Positions 50,696 to 58,774 of a stretch of DNA of 64,000 bases are shown in pieces. The position numbers and the translations under genes were made by a program. Source of the DNA: Nioella nitratireducens (GTDB lineage: Bacteria > Pseudomonadota > Alphaproteobacteria > Rhodobacterales > Rhodobacteraceae). Positions within the stretch are counted from its first letter, which is position 1. Each line of letters begins with the position of its first letter. Under the pieces are notes generated by a model that was given only the letters and a program-made list of their open reading frames with translations, was not told the DNA's origin and ran no database searches. Location of the stretch: positions 186,001 to 250,000 of the forward strand of contig NZ_MNBW01000001.1 of NCBI RefSeq assembly GCF_001879715.1, in the 5' to 3' direction.

Positions 50696-51400
50696 ATGAA
50701 GAAAGTATATGGCTCAGCCGACGAGGCGCTCGATGGGCTGCTCTTCGACGGCATGCTCATTGCGGCGGGGGGCTTTGGCCTCTGCGGCATTCCAGAGCTG
50801 CTGATCGACGCGCTCGTGAAAGCGGGCGTCAAGGATCTGACGGTGGCCTCCAATAACGCAGGCGTTGACGGGTTCGGTCTTGGCAAGCTTCTGGATACGC
50901 GCCAGATCAAGAAGATGATGTCGTCTTACGTGGGCGAAAACGCCGAGTTCATGCGGCAATACCTGTCGGGCGAGCTTGAGCTGGAATTCAACCCGCAAGG
51001 CACGCTGGCCGAACGGATGCGCGCCGGTGGCGCTGGCATCCCCGGCTTCTACACCAAAACCGGTGTGGGCACCGTCATTGCCGAGGGCAAGGAAGTGAAA
51101 GAGTTCGACGGCGAGGACTACATCCTTGAACGCGGCATCTTCGCGGACATTTCCATCGTGAAAGCGTGGAAGGCCGACGACACCGGCAACCTCGTGTTCC
51201 GCAAGACCGCCCGCAACTTCAACCCGCCCGCGGCCATGTGCGGCAAGGTCTGCATCGCCGAGGTCGAAGAAATCGTCCCGCGCGGCAGCCTCGATCCCGA
51301 TGGGATTCACCTGCCCGGCATCTATGTGCACCGCCTGATTCAAGGCGAGCATGAGAAACGCATCGAACAGCGCACCGTGCGCAAGCGGGAGGAAGCATAA
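50696..51400 (+). CDS. scoA: 3-oxoacid CoA-transferase subunit A
   Basis: Alpha subunit of the succinyl-CoA:3-oxoacid (acetoacetate) CoA-transferase, which activates ketone bodies. At 234 residues it has the family N-terminus [20 protein letters not shown] and [16 protein letters not shown], plus [15 protein letters not shown]. The start at 50696 follows a GGGAGTACCTCC stretch, with TTGACT and other promoter-like bases in the 166-bp gap before it. TAATG overlap with the B subunit gene. Confidence 0.92.
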   Translation: MKKVYGSADEALDGLLFDGMLIAAGGFGLCGIPELLIDALVKAGVKDLTVASNNAGVDGFGLGKLLDTRQIKKMMSSYVGENAEFMRQYLSGELELEFNPQGTLAERMRAGGAGIPGFYTKTGVGTVIAEGKEVKEFDGEDYILERGIFADISIVKAWKADDTGNLVFRKTARNFNPPAAMCGKVCIAEVEEIVPRGSLDPDGIHLPGIYVHRLIQGEHEKRIEQRTVRKREEA

Positions 51401-52026
51401 TGCCCTGGGACCGCAACCAGATGGCCGCCCGCGCGGCGGAAGAACTTGAAGACGGCATGTATGTGAACCTCGGCATCGGCATCCCGACGCTGGTGGCCAA
51501 CTACGTGGGCGACAAGGACATTACCCTGCAATCGGAAAACGGTATGCTCGGCATGGGCCCCTTCCCCTATGAGGGCGAAGAAGACCCGGACCTGATCAAC
51601 GCGGGCAAGCAGACCATCACCGAATTGCCGCGCACGTCCTTCTTCGACAGCGCCACCAGTTTTGCCATGATCCGGGGCGGCAAGATCGCCGCTGCGATCC
51701 TTGGCGCGATGGAGGTGGCCGAGAACGGCGACCTCGCCAACTGGATGATCCCCGGCAAGCTGGTCAAGGGCATGGGCGGCGCGATGGACCTTGTGGCTGG
51801 CGTTGGCCGCGTGGTGGTCGTGATGGACCACACCAACAAGCATGGCGATTCCAAGGTGCTCAAGGCCTGCACCCTGCCGCTAACCGGCAAGGGCGTGGTC
51901 AACCGCATCATCACCAATCTCGGTGTGCTCGACGTGGTCGAGGGCGGTCTTAGAATCGTGGAATGCGCCGAGGGCGTGACCGAAGATGAATTGCGCGCCG
52001 CGACCGAGGCGACAATCGTCGACTGA
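51400..52026 (+). CDS. scoB: 3-oxoacid CoA-transferase subunit B
   Basis: Beta subunit, 208 residues, which carries the catalytic Glu46 in QSENGMLG; this Glu forms the CoA thioester. The segments YVNLGIGIPTLVANYV and GGAMDLVAGVGRVVVVMDHT are typical. The pair interconverts succinyl-CoA and acetoacetyl-CoA and would link acetoacetate or polyhydroxybutyrate turnover to the TCA cycle. It overlaps scoA by one base and is followed directly by a strong intrinsic terminator. Confidence 0.93.
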   Translation: MPWDRNQMAARAAEELEDGMYVNLGIGIPTLVANYVGDKDITLQSENGMLGMGPFPYEGEEDPDLINAGKQTITELPRTSFFDSATSFAMIRGGKIAAAILGAMEVAENGDLANWMIPGKLVKGMGGAMDLVAGVGRVVVVMDHTNKHGDSKVLKACTLPLTGKGVVNRIITNLGVLDVVEGGLRIVECAEGVTEDELRAATEATIVD

Positions 52027-52051
52027 CGGCCCGGATCTATGGACAAGACAG

Positions 52052-52075
52052 CGCCGCCCTTCGGGGCGGCGTTTT
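52052..52075 (+). terminator. Intrinsic terminator of scoAB
   Basis: Stem CGCCGCCC/GGGCGGCG (52052-52059 with 52064-52071) around the stable tetraloop TTCG, followed by TTTT. It begins 26 bp after the scoB stop. Confidence 0.9.
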
Positions 52076-52662
52076 CAGTTGATCCCGTAGCGCGACTGCA
52101 AACCCGAGATGCGGCTTTCATAAGCGGCACGAATACAGGTGTGATCCGCGCGGCAGGCGTTGCGCGCGGCCAGCCAGTTGCGCTGATCCGTCGCCACGCC
52201 TGGATAGGACCGCACCTGATTGTAGAGATCGCCCATGTAACGATCCATCTGCCCAAGCTCTGGAGAGGCGCAAATCGTCTGCTCGGTGGGATTGAGCGCA
52301 CCGTCGGCACACCATGCCGGCCCCGTCGGGTGCAACGGGCCCATGGGCGCGTGCGGCTTGCCGCCCCCGGTTACAAGGCCCTGCAAGGCGGCAATGCGAC
52401 GGTCATAGGCCGCGCCAATGCAGCCCGCATTCCATCCACAGGCATTGCGCTGCGCCAACCAGCCCTGTTGTTGCGCAGGCAATCCGGGCAGGTGGCGAAC
52501 CGCGTCATAGGCCTGCACCATCTGCGCATCACGCCACCCAAGGTCGGGCGTGGCGCAGATCGTTTGCTCGGTCGGGTTGAGTGGCGCATTCGTGCACCAC
52601 GATTGGCCCCAGACCGGTGACACGACACACAGGAAGAGAACGACAAGGATAGACCTGACCAT
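52075..52662 (-). CDS. Secreted protein with two tandem LprI-like cysteine repeats
   Basis: A 195-residue protein with a Sec signal peptide (MVRSILVVLFLCVVSPVWG, cleaved before QSWC). The mature chain is two copies of a ~75-residue module at about 20-95 and 115-190: LNPTEQTICATPDLG and LNPTEQTICASPELG, then WLAQRNACG and WLAARNACR, and closing AYDRRIAALQ and AYESRISGLQ. Each copy has four cysteines, probably two disulfides. The module resembles the N-terminal domain of the LprI family of lysozyme-inhibitor-like proteins (DUF1311 type). A role against host or environmental lysozyme is a family-based guess. Lies next to a lytic transglycosylase gene. Confidence 0.82.
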   Translation of the reverse strand: MVRSILVVLFLCVVSPVWGQSWCTNAPLNPTEQTICATPDLGWRDAQMVQAYDAVRHLPGLPAQQQGWLAQRNACGWNAGCIGAAYDRRIAALQGLVTGGGKPHAPMGPLHPTGPAWCADGALNPTEQTICASPELGQMDRYMGDLYNQVRSYPGVATDQRNWLAARNACRADHTCIRAAYESRISGLQSRYGIN

Positions 52663-52729
52663 CTGGGCGGCTCCTTACAGCAGGCTGTTGTCGGCACTAT
52701 ACCGCAAAAACGCGCGGCGCAGCAGGGGT

Positions 52730-53563
52730 CTAGCCGCTGGTGGCAACCATCGTGCGGAAAACGCACCCGTCCGACACCAGTTCCGGCGGGGTCAGGCACA
52801 GCAACCGCGCCGCGCGCCAAGTGGCCAGCACCTGGGGGATATAGTCGCGCGTCTCGGGGAAGTCCGGCACGCCGCCCGCCGCCCGCACGGCCCCTTCCCC
52901 GGCATTGTAGCCCGCCAACACGAGAATCGGGTCACGGTCGAATTCCGCCATAAGCCAATCGAGGTAGGCCACCCCGCCCGCGATGTTCTGGCTGGCGTCA
53001 AGGCTGTTGGCGACACCAAACCGTTCGGCCGTTGCGGGGATCAACTGCATCAGACCTTGGGCCCCGGCCCGGCTGTGCGCCGCCGGGTCGCCGCGCGATT
53101 CGACCGCCATCACGGCAAGGGCCAGCGCGGGCGAGATCCGCGTGCCCACGGTCGCTTGCATCAACTGCGCCCCATGTTCCTCGGCCAATGCCAGCAGACC
53201 ATCGGCGCGCATCACCGGCAGGTCCGCCGCCTCTGGCGCGGTCGCCAGCAGGTCGAGCGCGGTCGAGAATCGGCCCGCCCCCGCCTCGCGCCCGGCGGGA
53301 ATCGCGGCCCAGAACCAATCCGAAGCCGTGGGAATCGGGTCGGGCGGGGTTTGCCGCACAGTGGGCATCGGCGCCTCTGGCTGGGTGTCGCCGATCTGGA
53401 CATTGATCCGCGGGCCACTCTGATCCGAGGTCCGGGCTGGCACCATGCGAAAGGTGAAATCGGGAAAGGGCGGGGGCGCACCGGCAGTGGTTTGCCCCAA
53501 GGAGGGGGCCGCCAACGCCAACACGGCGCAAAAGCTCAGGAACGTGGTTTTCACAAGGCCCAT
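52730..53563 (-). CDS. Lytic murein transglycosylase (SLT domain)
   Basis: A 277-residue protein with a signal peptide (MGLVKTTFLSFCAVLALAAP, cut near LGQ) followed by a Pro-rich linker to residue ~90 and a C-terminal SLT/lysozyme-like domain. The catalytic Glu is in MAVESRGDP, followed by AGAQGLMQLIPATAERFG, then AGVAYLDWL-like and AGYNAGEGAV: the ESRG, GLMQL and GYNAG triad of family 1 transglycosylases. It would cut peptidoglycan in the periplasm, possibly to make room for envelope machines such as the pilus encoded next. The start at 53563 was preferred to a longer frame. Confidence 0.88.
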   Translation of the reverse strand: MGLVKTTFLSFCAVLALAAPSLGQTTAGAPPPFPDFTFRMVPARTSDQSGPRINVQIGDTQPEAPMPTVRQTPPDPIPTASDWFWAAIPAGREAGAGRFSTALDLLATAPEAADLPVMRADGLLALAEEHGAQLMQATVGTRISPALALAVMAVESRGDPAAHSRAGAQGLMQLIPATAERFGVANSLDASQNIAGGVAYLDWLMAEFDRDPILVLAGYNAGEGAVRAAGGVPDFPETRDYIPQVLATWRAARLLCLTPPELVSDGCVFRTMVATSG

Positions 53564-53886
53564 CGGCTGCCCGCTGCTCGCTGTTTTCCACAGCCTGCCA
53601 GACCTGCATGCGTTAATAAATATCCCATTCTTGTGTCCACCTGGGTGCCAGACCGGGCCGGAAAATTTCAACTTACTGTTTTTGCTAATATTTCTCGGAA
53701 TCTGATTTGACCGGGATGAATAAAATTTTACTGCAAAAGACCGAAAACACGCCCCAAAGCCGCCCGAATTGACCGGCTATCTATGGCTGTCCCCGAAGCG
53801 GACAGGATCGCATCGTAAAACAAGATCCTGCGAAACGTGAGGCGGACGCAGACAAGCAACACAACTCCTATCGAGGGACAAATACC
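53564..53886. promoter_or_regulatory. 323-bp AT-rich upstream region of the flp cluster
   Basis: No gene is seen on either strand. It is the most AT-rich stretch of the last 12 kb (for example AAATTTCAACTTACTG and GAATAAAATTTTACTG) and contains the hairpin CTGTCC/GGACAG with 7-nt loop (around 53787-53805) and AGGATC/GATCCT spaced by ~14 bp. It probably holds the divergent promoters of the transglycosylase and of flp1, and possible regulator sites. No specific factor can be named. Confidence 0.45.
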
Positions 53887-54060
53887 ATGATCAAGACCTT
53901 CCTGAATTCCGAATCCGGCGCCGTCACTGTTGACTGGGTCGTTCTGACCGCCGCAATCGTTGGCCTGATGGCCGTCGTGTCCTCGGGCGTCGAGAACCTC
54001 TCGGGCGACATCCAGACCCAACTGGAAACCAACCACATCACCACCACGTTCGGCGACTGA
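53887..54060 (+). CDS. Flp-like pilin 1 (shortened transmembrane segment)
   Basis: 57 residues. It begins MIKTFLNSESG, where Gly11 is followed by AVTVDWVVLTA. That is the Flp (type IVb) pilin pattern, with cleavage expected after Gly11 and the hydrophobic helix following; here +5 is Asp, not the usual Glu, and +6 is Trp, not Tyr. Compared with flp2 it lacks four residues in the helix (GLMAVVS against GLGLAVMAVVS), a 12-bp in-frame deletion. Its sequence is otherwise almost identical to flp2, including the tail QLETNHITTTFGD. Ribosome binding site GAGGG; own terminator downstream. Confidence 0.83.
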   Translation: MIKTFLNSESGAVTVDWVVLTAAIVGLMAVVSSGVENLSGDIQTQLETNHITTTFGD

Positions 54061-54082
54061 TCGTCCAACACCCCATCGAAGA

Positions 54083-54112
54083 GGGCCGCGCCATCGGGCA
54101 GCGGCCCTTTTT
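54083..54112 (+). terminator. Intrinsic terminator after flp1
   Basis: Stem GGGCCGC/GCGGCCC (54083-54089 with 54101-54107), followed by TTTTT. Near-identical to the terminator of flp2. Confidence 0.85.
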
Positions 54113-54285
54113 CTTTGCGCGGGATTCGCAGGCCGCCGCGCACCAGCCGGTCAGGAAAAAATCACTAAAATTCCAGACAATTCCTCTGCAATGCCCAATT
54201 CCCGCCCGGATTCGAGGCGACATTCACCTCATCCCAAGGGGGCAGACACCCATAGGGCAAAGCAGACCAAACCTGGAGCAAGACA

Positions 54286-54471
54286 ATGATCAAGACCTTC
54301 CTGAATTCCGAATCCGGCGCCGTCACTGTTGACTGGGTCGTTCTGACCGCCGCAATCGTTGGCCTCGGCCTGGCCGTGATGGCCGTCGTGTCGGCTGGCG
54401 TCGAGAACCTCTCGGGCGACATCCAGACCCAACTGGAAACCAACCATATCACCACCACGTTCGGCGACTGA
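54286..54471 (+). CDS. Flp-like pilin 2
   Basis: 61 residues, the full-length twin of flp1: MIKTFLNSESG, then AVTVDWVVLTAAIVGLGLAV, the same tail, and identical except for four extra residues and one Ala/Ser exchange. It has GGAG before the ATG and its own terminator. Very similar pilin genes in tandem are usual for major pilin amplification or antigenic/recombination use, but whether both are expressed is unknown. Confidence 0.88.
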   Translation: MIKTFLNSESGAVTVDWVVLTAAIVGLGLAVMAVVSAGVENLSGDIQTQLETNHITTTFGD

Positions 54472-54499
54472 TCGCCAACCACTGGTTTTCCCAAGGAAA

Positions 54500-54529
54500 G
54501 GGCCGCGCCTTCGGGCAGCGGCCCTTTTT
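54500..54529 (+). terminator. Intrinsic terminator after flp2
   Basis: Stem GGGCCGC/GCGGCCC (54500-54506 with 54518-54524), then TTTTT. Same stem as after flp1, showing that the duplication included the terminator. Confidence 0.87.
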
Positions 54530-54692
54530 CTTGTTTCCTTTCCCTCTACGATCCCCATTCGCTGTTTCCCGATTTCCGCCACATTCTGTCCATAATTGCG
54601 CATTTCTGCCGCACTTTTGCCCCAATTCGCCGCGATCTTGCCATGGTCTGCCCGGGATGCTGCCACATCCCTAAATACCTGGAGGATCTGCA

Positions 54693-54890
54693 ATGCGTGC
54701 CTTGGCCCGTTTCAAAAGCTTTGCCCTGTCCGATTCCGGTGCTGTTACCGTCGACTGGGTTGTCCTGACCGCCGCGCTTGTCGGTCTTGGTCTTGCCGTC
54801 ACCAATACCGTGTCCTCGGGGCTGGAAAGCCTGTCGAGCGAAATCAAAGCTCAGCTGGAAACCGACATGATCTCGGACGGTTTCAACTGA
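54693..54890 (+). CDS. Flp-like pilin 3
   Basis: 65 residues with a longer basic leader (MRALARFKSFALSDSG, Gly16) and the core AVTVDWVVLTAALVGLGLAV. The tail differs (LSSEIKAQLETDMISDGFN). A GGAGG site precedes the ATG by 7 nt. It diverged earlier than flp1/flp2. It follows flp2 after 221 bp and may have its own promoter; no separate strong terminator was found behind it. Confidence 0.85.
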   Translation: MRALARFKSFALSDSGAVTVDWVVLTAALVGLGLAVTNTVSSGLESLSSEIKAQLETDMISDGFN

Positions 54891-55095
54891 TCGAAACCGA
54901 TCCCGGCGGCGGGGGCCGTCAGGATTGGAGGAAAATTTTTGGGAATTGGCGTTCCCACGACCTGCCTTTGCCTTGTTTCTGCCCTGTGCGTACGGTCCCT
55001 TGGGGGCATATCCCCCCGAGGACCGGCGACAGAATGCGCTGCTGCTCTGCATCTACCGCAGAGCCATCCAATCACAGCAGTTGCAGGAGCATACC

Positions 55096-55329
55096 ATGCC
55101 AATGAAATCCCTGACCGCCTTCGCCTTTGATGAATCCGGCGCCGTGACCGTCGACTGGGTCGTTCTGACCGCCGCATTGGTGGGCCTGGGCCTCGCCGTG
55201 ATGTCGGTCGTGTCCGGAGGGCTTGAAAACCTGTCCGGCGACATCAAGGACCAGCTCGAGGTCGACCATGTGAACGCCGGCTTTGCCTCCACGTCCACTT
55301 CGACCAGCACGACCACCACCACGGACTGA
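55096..55329 (+). CDS. Flp-like pilin 4 with Ser/Thr tail
   Basis: 77 residues. Leader MPMKSLTAFAFDESG (Gly15), then AVTVDWVVLTAALVGLGLAV, and LENLSGDIKDQLEVDHV as in flp2. It is unusual in ending with a low-complexity ASTSTSTSTTTTTD tail that the other three lack; such tails are possible O-glycosylation sites or surface-exposed spacers. An earlier in-frame start is open, but MPMKSLTAF at 55096 has AGGAG ahead. Confidence 0.85.
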   Translation: MPMKSLTAFAFDESGAVTVDWVVLTAALVGLGLAVMSVVSGGLENLSGDIKDQLEVDHVNAGFASTSTSTSTTTTTD

Positions 55330-55504
55330 ATCGCCCCCCGTCGCATGGCACTGGTGCATGGCATTGGTGCCAAGGTCGGGCGCGCCGAAGGAAGGTCGCG
55401 CCCGCACCATTCTTTCGCCCGATTTCACTGGCATTGTCACCGAGATGAACCAGCGGCCGCATCTTGCGACCGCGTCCCGAAGCAAATCAAAAAAGGGCAG
55501 TGAC

Positions 55505-56326
55505 ATGCGAATTATCTTCGGACTTGTCCTTATCATAGGGGTCGGCCTCGCAGGCTTTGCCGTGTACGTGGCCAAAGACCGCTTTACCCAATACCAGGCG
55601 GCGATCGCCTCGCAGCAGGATGCCATTGTGCCGACGACCACGGTCTACGTGGTCAATCGCCAGATGCGCTACGGCGAGCAGATTCGCCCGCAAGATGTCA
55701 GCGCCATCCGCTGGCCCGAGGGCAACGTGCCCTTCGGCGCCTTCACCAGTGAAGAAGATCTCTTCCCGCCGGATACCGACGGTCTGCGCACCGTCCTGCG
55801 TGTGATGGAACGCAATGAACCGGTGCTGGTCGCCAAGGTCACCGGACCGGGCGAAGACGCTGGCGTCGCCTCTCGTCTTGCCGATGGCATGCGGGCCCTC
55901 GCGCTGCGGGTCGACGTGGCCAGTGGCGTGTCAGGCTTTCTGCGCCCGGGCGACAGGGTCGATGTCTACTGGACGGGCAACGCCCGTGGCCAGAATGTCA
56001 CCCGCCTGATCCAGGCCTCGGTGCAGATCATCGCCATCGACCAGATCGCTGACGAAGACCGCAACAACCCGACCATCGCCCGCACCATCACGGTCGAGGC
56101 TCCGCCAGACCAGGTCGCGGCCTTGGCCCAGGCCCAGGCCACCGGCAACCTGACCCTCGCGCTTGTCGGCGTGCGCGATCAGACCCTCTCGGCCAACGTC
56201 GAAGTCGATCAGGACAGCCTGCTTGGCGTCGTCGCCGAAGCCGCCCCGCAAGGCCCCCGCATCTGCACCGTGCGCAACCGGCGCGGCGCCGAAGTGGTGG
56301 TTACACAGGTGCCATGCACCAACTGA
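55505..56326 (+). CDS. cpaB: Flp pilus assembly protein CpaB/RcpC
   Basis: A 273-residue periplasmic protein with an N-terminal membrane anchor (FGLVLIIGVGLAGFAVYVA) and a SAF domain (VYVVNRQMRYGEQIRPQDVSAIRWPEG) plus a conserved ALRVDVASGVSGFLRPGDRVDVYWTG region given in family terms as the RcpC/CpaB core. It helps the secretin assemble and is needed for Flp pilus biogenesis. The start at 55505 was chosen over a GTG/ATG 60 bp upstream because the anchor follows directly. An intrinsic terminator follows the gene. Confidence 0.93.
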   Translation: MRIIFGLVLIIGVGLAGFAVYVAKDRFTQYQAAIASQQDAIVPTTTVYVVNRQMRYGEQIRPQDVSAIRWPEGNVPFGAFTSEEDLFPPDTDGLRTVLRVMERNEPVLVAKVTGPGEDAGVASRLADGMRALALRVDVASGVSGFLRPGDRVDVYWTGNARGQNVTRLIQASVQIIAIDQIADEDRNNPTIARTITVEAPPDQVAALAQAQATGNLTLALVGVRDQTLSANVEVDQDSLLGVVAEAAPQGPRICTVRNRRGAEVVVTQVPCTN

Positions 56327-56346
56327 TCGGGATTTTCCCTGCGATT

Positions 56347-56371
56347 GGCCCCCTTCATCTAGGGGGCCTTT
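56347..56371 (+). terminator. Intrinsic terminator after cpaB
   Basis: Stem GGCCCCC/GGGGGCC (56347-56353 with 56362-56368) with an 8-nt loop, followed by TTTC. It suggests that cpaC begins a new transcription unit, or that read-through is partial. Confidence 0.7.
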
Positions 56372-56531
56372 CGTCGTTTGACCCCACCCCTGCCCCACCG
56401 TGCCCTGTTCACCACATGAACACAGGCCCCCAAGCGCCTGATTCTTGCGCCAGAAACCAATTTGGGGCATTGTGCAGGCAAAAGAGCCGCAAGAGCTCCC
56501 CAAAAATCGTGATCAGAGAGGCAGGATCACA

Positions 56532-57947
56532 ATGAGCATTTGGCGTCACCTAGGCGTAGCCCTGTTGGGCATAACGCTGGCTTTCGTGGCCGCTCCGACC
56601 GCGCGGGCGCAATCCCTTCGTGTGCTGGAGGGCAATACCTCGGCGACCCTCAGGGTGCCGATGAACCGGGCCGTCGTGGTGGAAAGCGAGGCACTCTTTG
56701 CCGAACTCTCCGTCGCCAACCCGCAGATCGCAGATATCGCGACCCTCTCGGAAAATACCATCTACGTTCTGGGCCGGGCGCCGGGGCGCACCACGATGAC
56801 GCTGCTCAGCGCCGAGGGCACGCTGATCGCCAATGTCGAGGTGCAGGTTGTTCCTGACCTCGCCGAGTTCCGCGAGCGGTTGCAGGAAATCCTGCCCAAC
56901 GAACCGGTCGAGGTGCGCAGCGCCAATGACGGGATCGTTCTGTCGGGCACCGTATCTTCTGGGCAGGTGGTGGATCGGGCGTTGGAACTGGCCGCGCGCT
57001 ACGCCCCCGGACGGGTTTCCAACATGATGATGGTCGGCGGATCGCAGCAGGTGATGCTGCGTGTCCGCTTTGCCGAGATGTCGCGCAGCGTGCGCCGGGA
57101 GCTGGGTGCCTCGCTCGGTCTCACCGGCACGGCCTTTGGTGGCGATGGCGGTGCCTTCCTCGGCACCGGTGCGTCGAACGCGTCGGGGCCTGCGACCTTC
57201 GGACTCGGCTCGACCGCCGCGACCAACATGACCGGCCGCGAAGGCGCCCTTGGCATCAGCTTCGGCAACAATAGCCTGCAACTCTCGGTTCTGCTGGAGG
57301 CGCTGGAAAGCAACGGTGTCGTCCGCACCTTGGCCGAGCCGAACCTCAGCGCCCTGTCGGGCCAGACCGCGACATTCAACGCTGGCGGAGAATTTGCCGT
57401 TCCCGTTCAAACGGATACCGGCGTGTCGGTCGAATTTCGGCCCTATGGCGTAAACCTTTCTTTTACTCCGACTGTTGTCGATGACGAAGTGATCAACCTC
57501 AACCTTTCCGCCGAGGTTTCGGCCATCGACGCGGATCTGATCAATACACAAACCGGCGTGCCGGGCCTGCGCACCCGCACCGCCTCGACAACCGTTGAAA
57601 TGCGGGACGGTGAAAGCTTTGCCATCGCAGGGCTGCTTCAGGACGATTTCCGCGATGCCATCGGCCAAGTACCGTGGCTTGGCGACATTCCCGTTCTCGG
57701 GGCGCTGTTCCGGTCCGCAAATTACCAGCGGGAGCAATCGGAACTGGTGATCATCGTCAGCGCGCATCTGGTGTCGCCCACACGGGGTGAAGCACTGGCC
57801 CTGCCGACGGACAGGATTCGCATCCCCTCCGAATCGCAGTTGTTCCTCTATGGCCAGACCGCCGGTCGGGCCCCCGCCGATGGCACCCCCGCCGGGGATG
57901 TCGCGCAGCAAGATTTCAGTGGCTCCTACGGCTACGTGATGGAGTAA
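56532..57947 (+). CDS. cpaC: Flp pilus secretin CpaC/RcpA
   Basis: A 471-residue outer-membrane secretin with a Sec signal (HLGVALLGITLAFVAAPTARAQ). The N-terminal domain (VLEGNTSATLRVPMNRAVVVE) is the BON/T2SS-like secretin-associated part of RcpA; the secretin core has LQLSVLLEALESNGVVRTLA and the block VPWLGDIPVLGALFRSANY near residue 405, typical of secretins. It forms the channel for Flp fibres. The start at 56532 replaces a longer open frame. Overlaps nothing; OmpA-like gene 4 bp downstream. Confidence 0.94.
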   Translation: MSIWRHLGVALLGITLAFVAAPTARAQSLRVLEGNTSATLRVPMNRAVVVESEALFAELSVANPQIADIATLSENTIYVLGRAPGRTTMTLLSAEGTLIANVEVQVVPDLAEFRERLQEILPNEPVEVRSANDGIVLSGTVSSGQVVDRALELAARYAPGRVSNMMMVGGSQQVMLRVRFAEMSRSVRRELGASLGLTGTAFGGDGGAFLGTGASNASGPATFGLGSTAATNMTGREGALGISFGNNSLQLSVLLEALESNGVVRTLAEPNLSALSGQTATFNAGGEFAVPVQTDTGVSVEFRPYGVNLSFTPTVVDDEVINLNLSAEVSAIDADLINTQTGVPGLRTRTASTTVEMRDGESFAIAGLLQDDFRDAIGQVPWLGDIPVLGALFRSANYQREQSELVIIVSAHLVSPTRGEALALPTDRIRIPSESQLFLYGQTAGRAPADGTPAGDVAQQDFSGSYGYVME

Positions 57948-57951
57948 GGAC

Positions 57952-58569
57952 ATGGGTTTTCGGCTGACTGCACTTCTCTTGGCAAGCGTCGCGGCCCTGT
58001 CGCTGACGGGCTGTGACCGCATCCGCAATGTCGGCGAGGCAGGCCGCTTCCTCGACGAGGGCGGTTTTGGCGACCCGACGATGAACAACGTTCTGGTGAT
58101 GACCGGCCAGCGGTCCTACGTCGAAGAGCTGTCGACGCGGTTCGCACAAGAGGTGCCCACCACCATCAATTTCGCCTTCGACTCGGCCACTCTGACGCAA
58201 GACGCGCGCGCCGTTCTGCGCCAGCAGGCCCGCTGGATCCTGCAATTCCCCGAGGTGCGGTTCAGCGTCTATGGCCACACCGACCTGGTTGGCAGCGATG
58301 CCTACAACTATAATCTTGGCCTGCGCCGCGCCCGCACGGCGGTGAATTACCTTGTCAGTCAAGGGATCGAGCGCAGCCGACTTGAGGCGCTTGTCAGCCT
58401 TGGCGAGACGCAACCGCTTGTCGCCACCCAAGACCGCGAACAGCGCAACCGCCGCACCGTAACCGAGGTCAGCGGCTTCGTTCAGAATCATCCGACCGTC
58501 CTTGACGGGCGCTATGCCGATATCGTCTATCGGGCCTATGGCGGGCCGCGCTCTTCGACCAATGGCTGA
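57952..58569 (+). CDS. OmpA-domain lipoprotein of the tad locus
   Basis: A 205-residue lipoprotein with lipobox SLTGC (about residues 17-21) and a C-terminal OmpA/peptidoglycan-binding domain (INFAFDSATLTQDARAVL, then VYGHTDLVGSDAYNYNLGLRRARTAVNYL given as the motif regions TDLVGSDAYN and RRARTAVNYL). It takes the place of RcpB/CpaD in other tad loci and would tether the secretin to peptidoglycan. Starts 4 bp after cpaC. A C-terminal tail VYRAYGGPRSSTNG is specific to this copy. Confidence 0.85.
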   Translation: MGFRLTALLLASVAALSLTGCDRIRNVGEAGRFLDEGGFGDPTMNNVLVMTGQRSYVEELSTRFAQEVPTTINFAFDSATLTQDARAVLRQQARWILQFPEVRFSVYGHTDLVGSDAYNYNLGLRRARTAVNYLVSQGIERSRLEALVSLGETQPLVATQDREQRNRRTVTEVSGFVQNHPTVLDGRYADIVYRAYGGPRSSTNG

Positions 58570-58613
58570 CCGCAGGTCGCCCCAACTTCCCACGAATACC
58601 CAATAGTTTCGGC

Positions 58614-58651
58614 TTTTTGGTCGTATTGTCGCCTAACTTGGCGACCAAAAA
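58614..58651. promoter_or_regulatory. Competing hairpins in the cpaE leader
   Basis: Outer perfect inverted repeat TTTTTGGTCG (58614-58623) and CGACCAAAAA (58642-58651). An inner stem GTCGCC (58628-58633) with GGCGAC (58640-58645) uses part of the same right arm, so the two structures exclude each other. The T and A runs are on the outside of the stem but reversed from an intrinsic terminator. It is within the 205-bp gap before cpaE, so it is an operator or RNA-switch candidate. Confidence 0.5.
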
Positions 58652-58774
58652 CGATACTGGAGACAGAGACCCGAGGCCCAGTTCGAGCGGGCGGGTGCGC
58701 TGTCTTCCGGTAGCCGCATCCTGTTGGTGCCGATCTGACAACCGACCCGGGAACAATCCGGGCGATCCGGGGTA

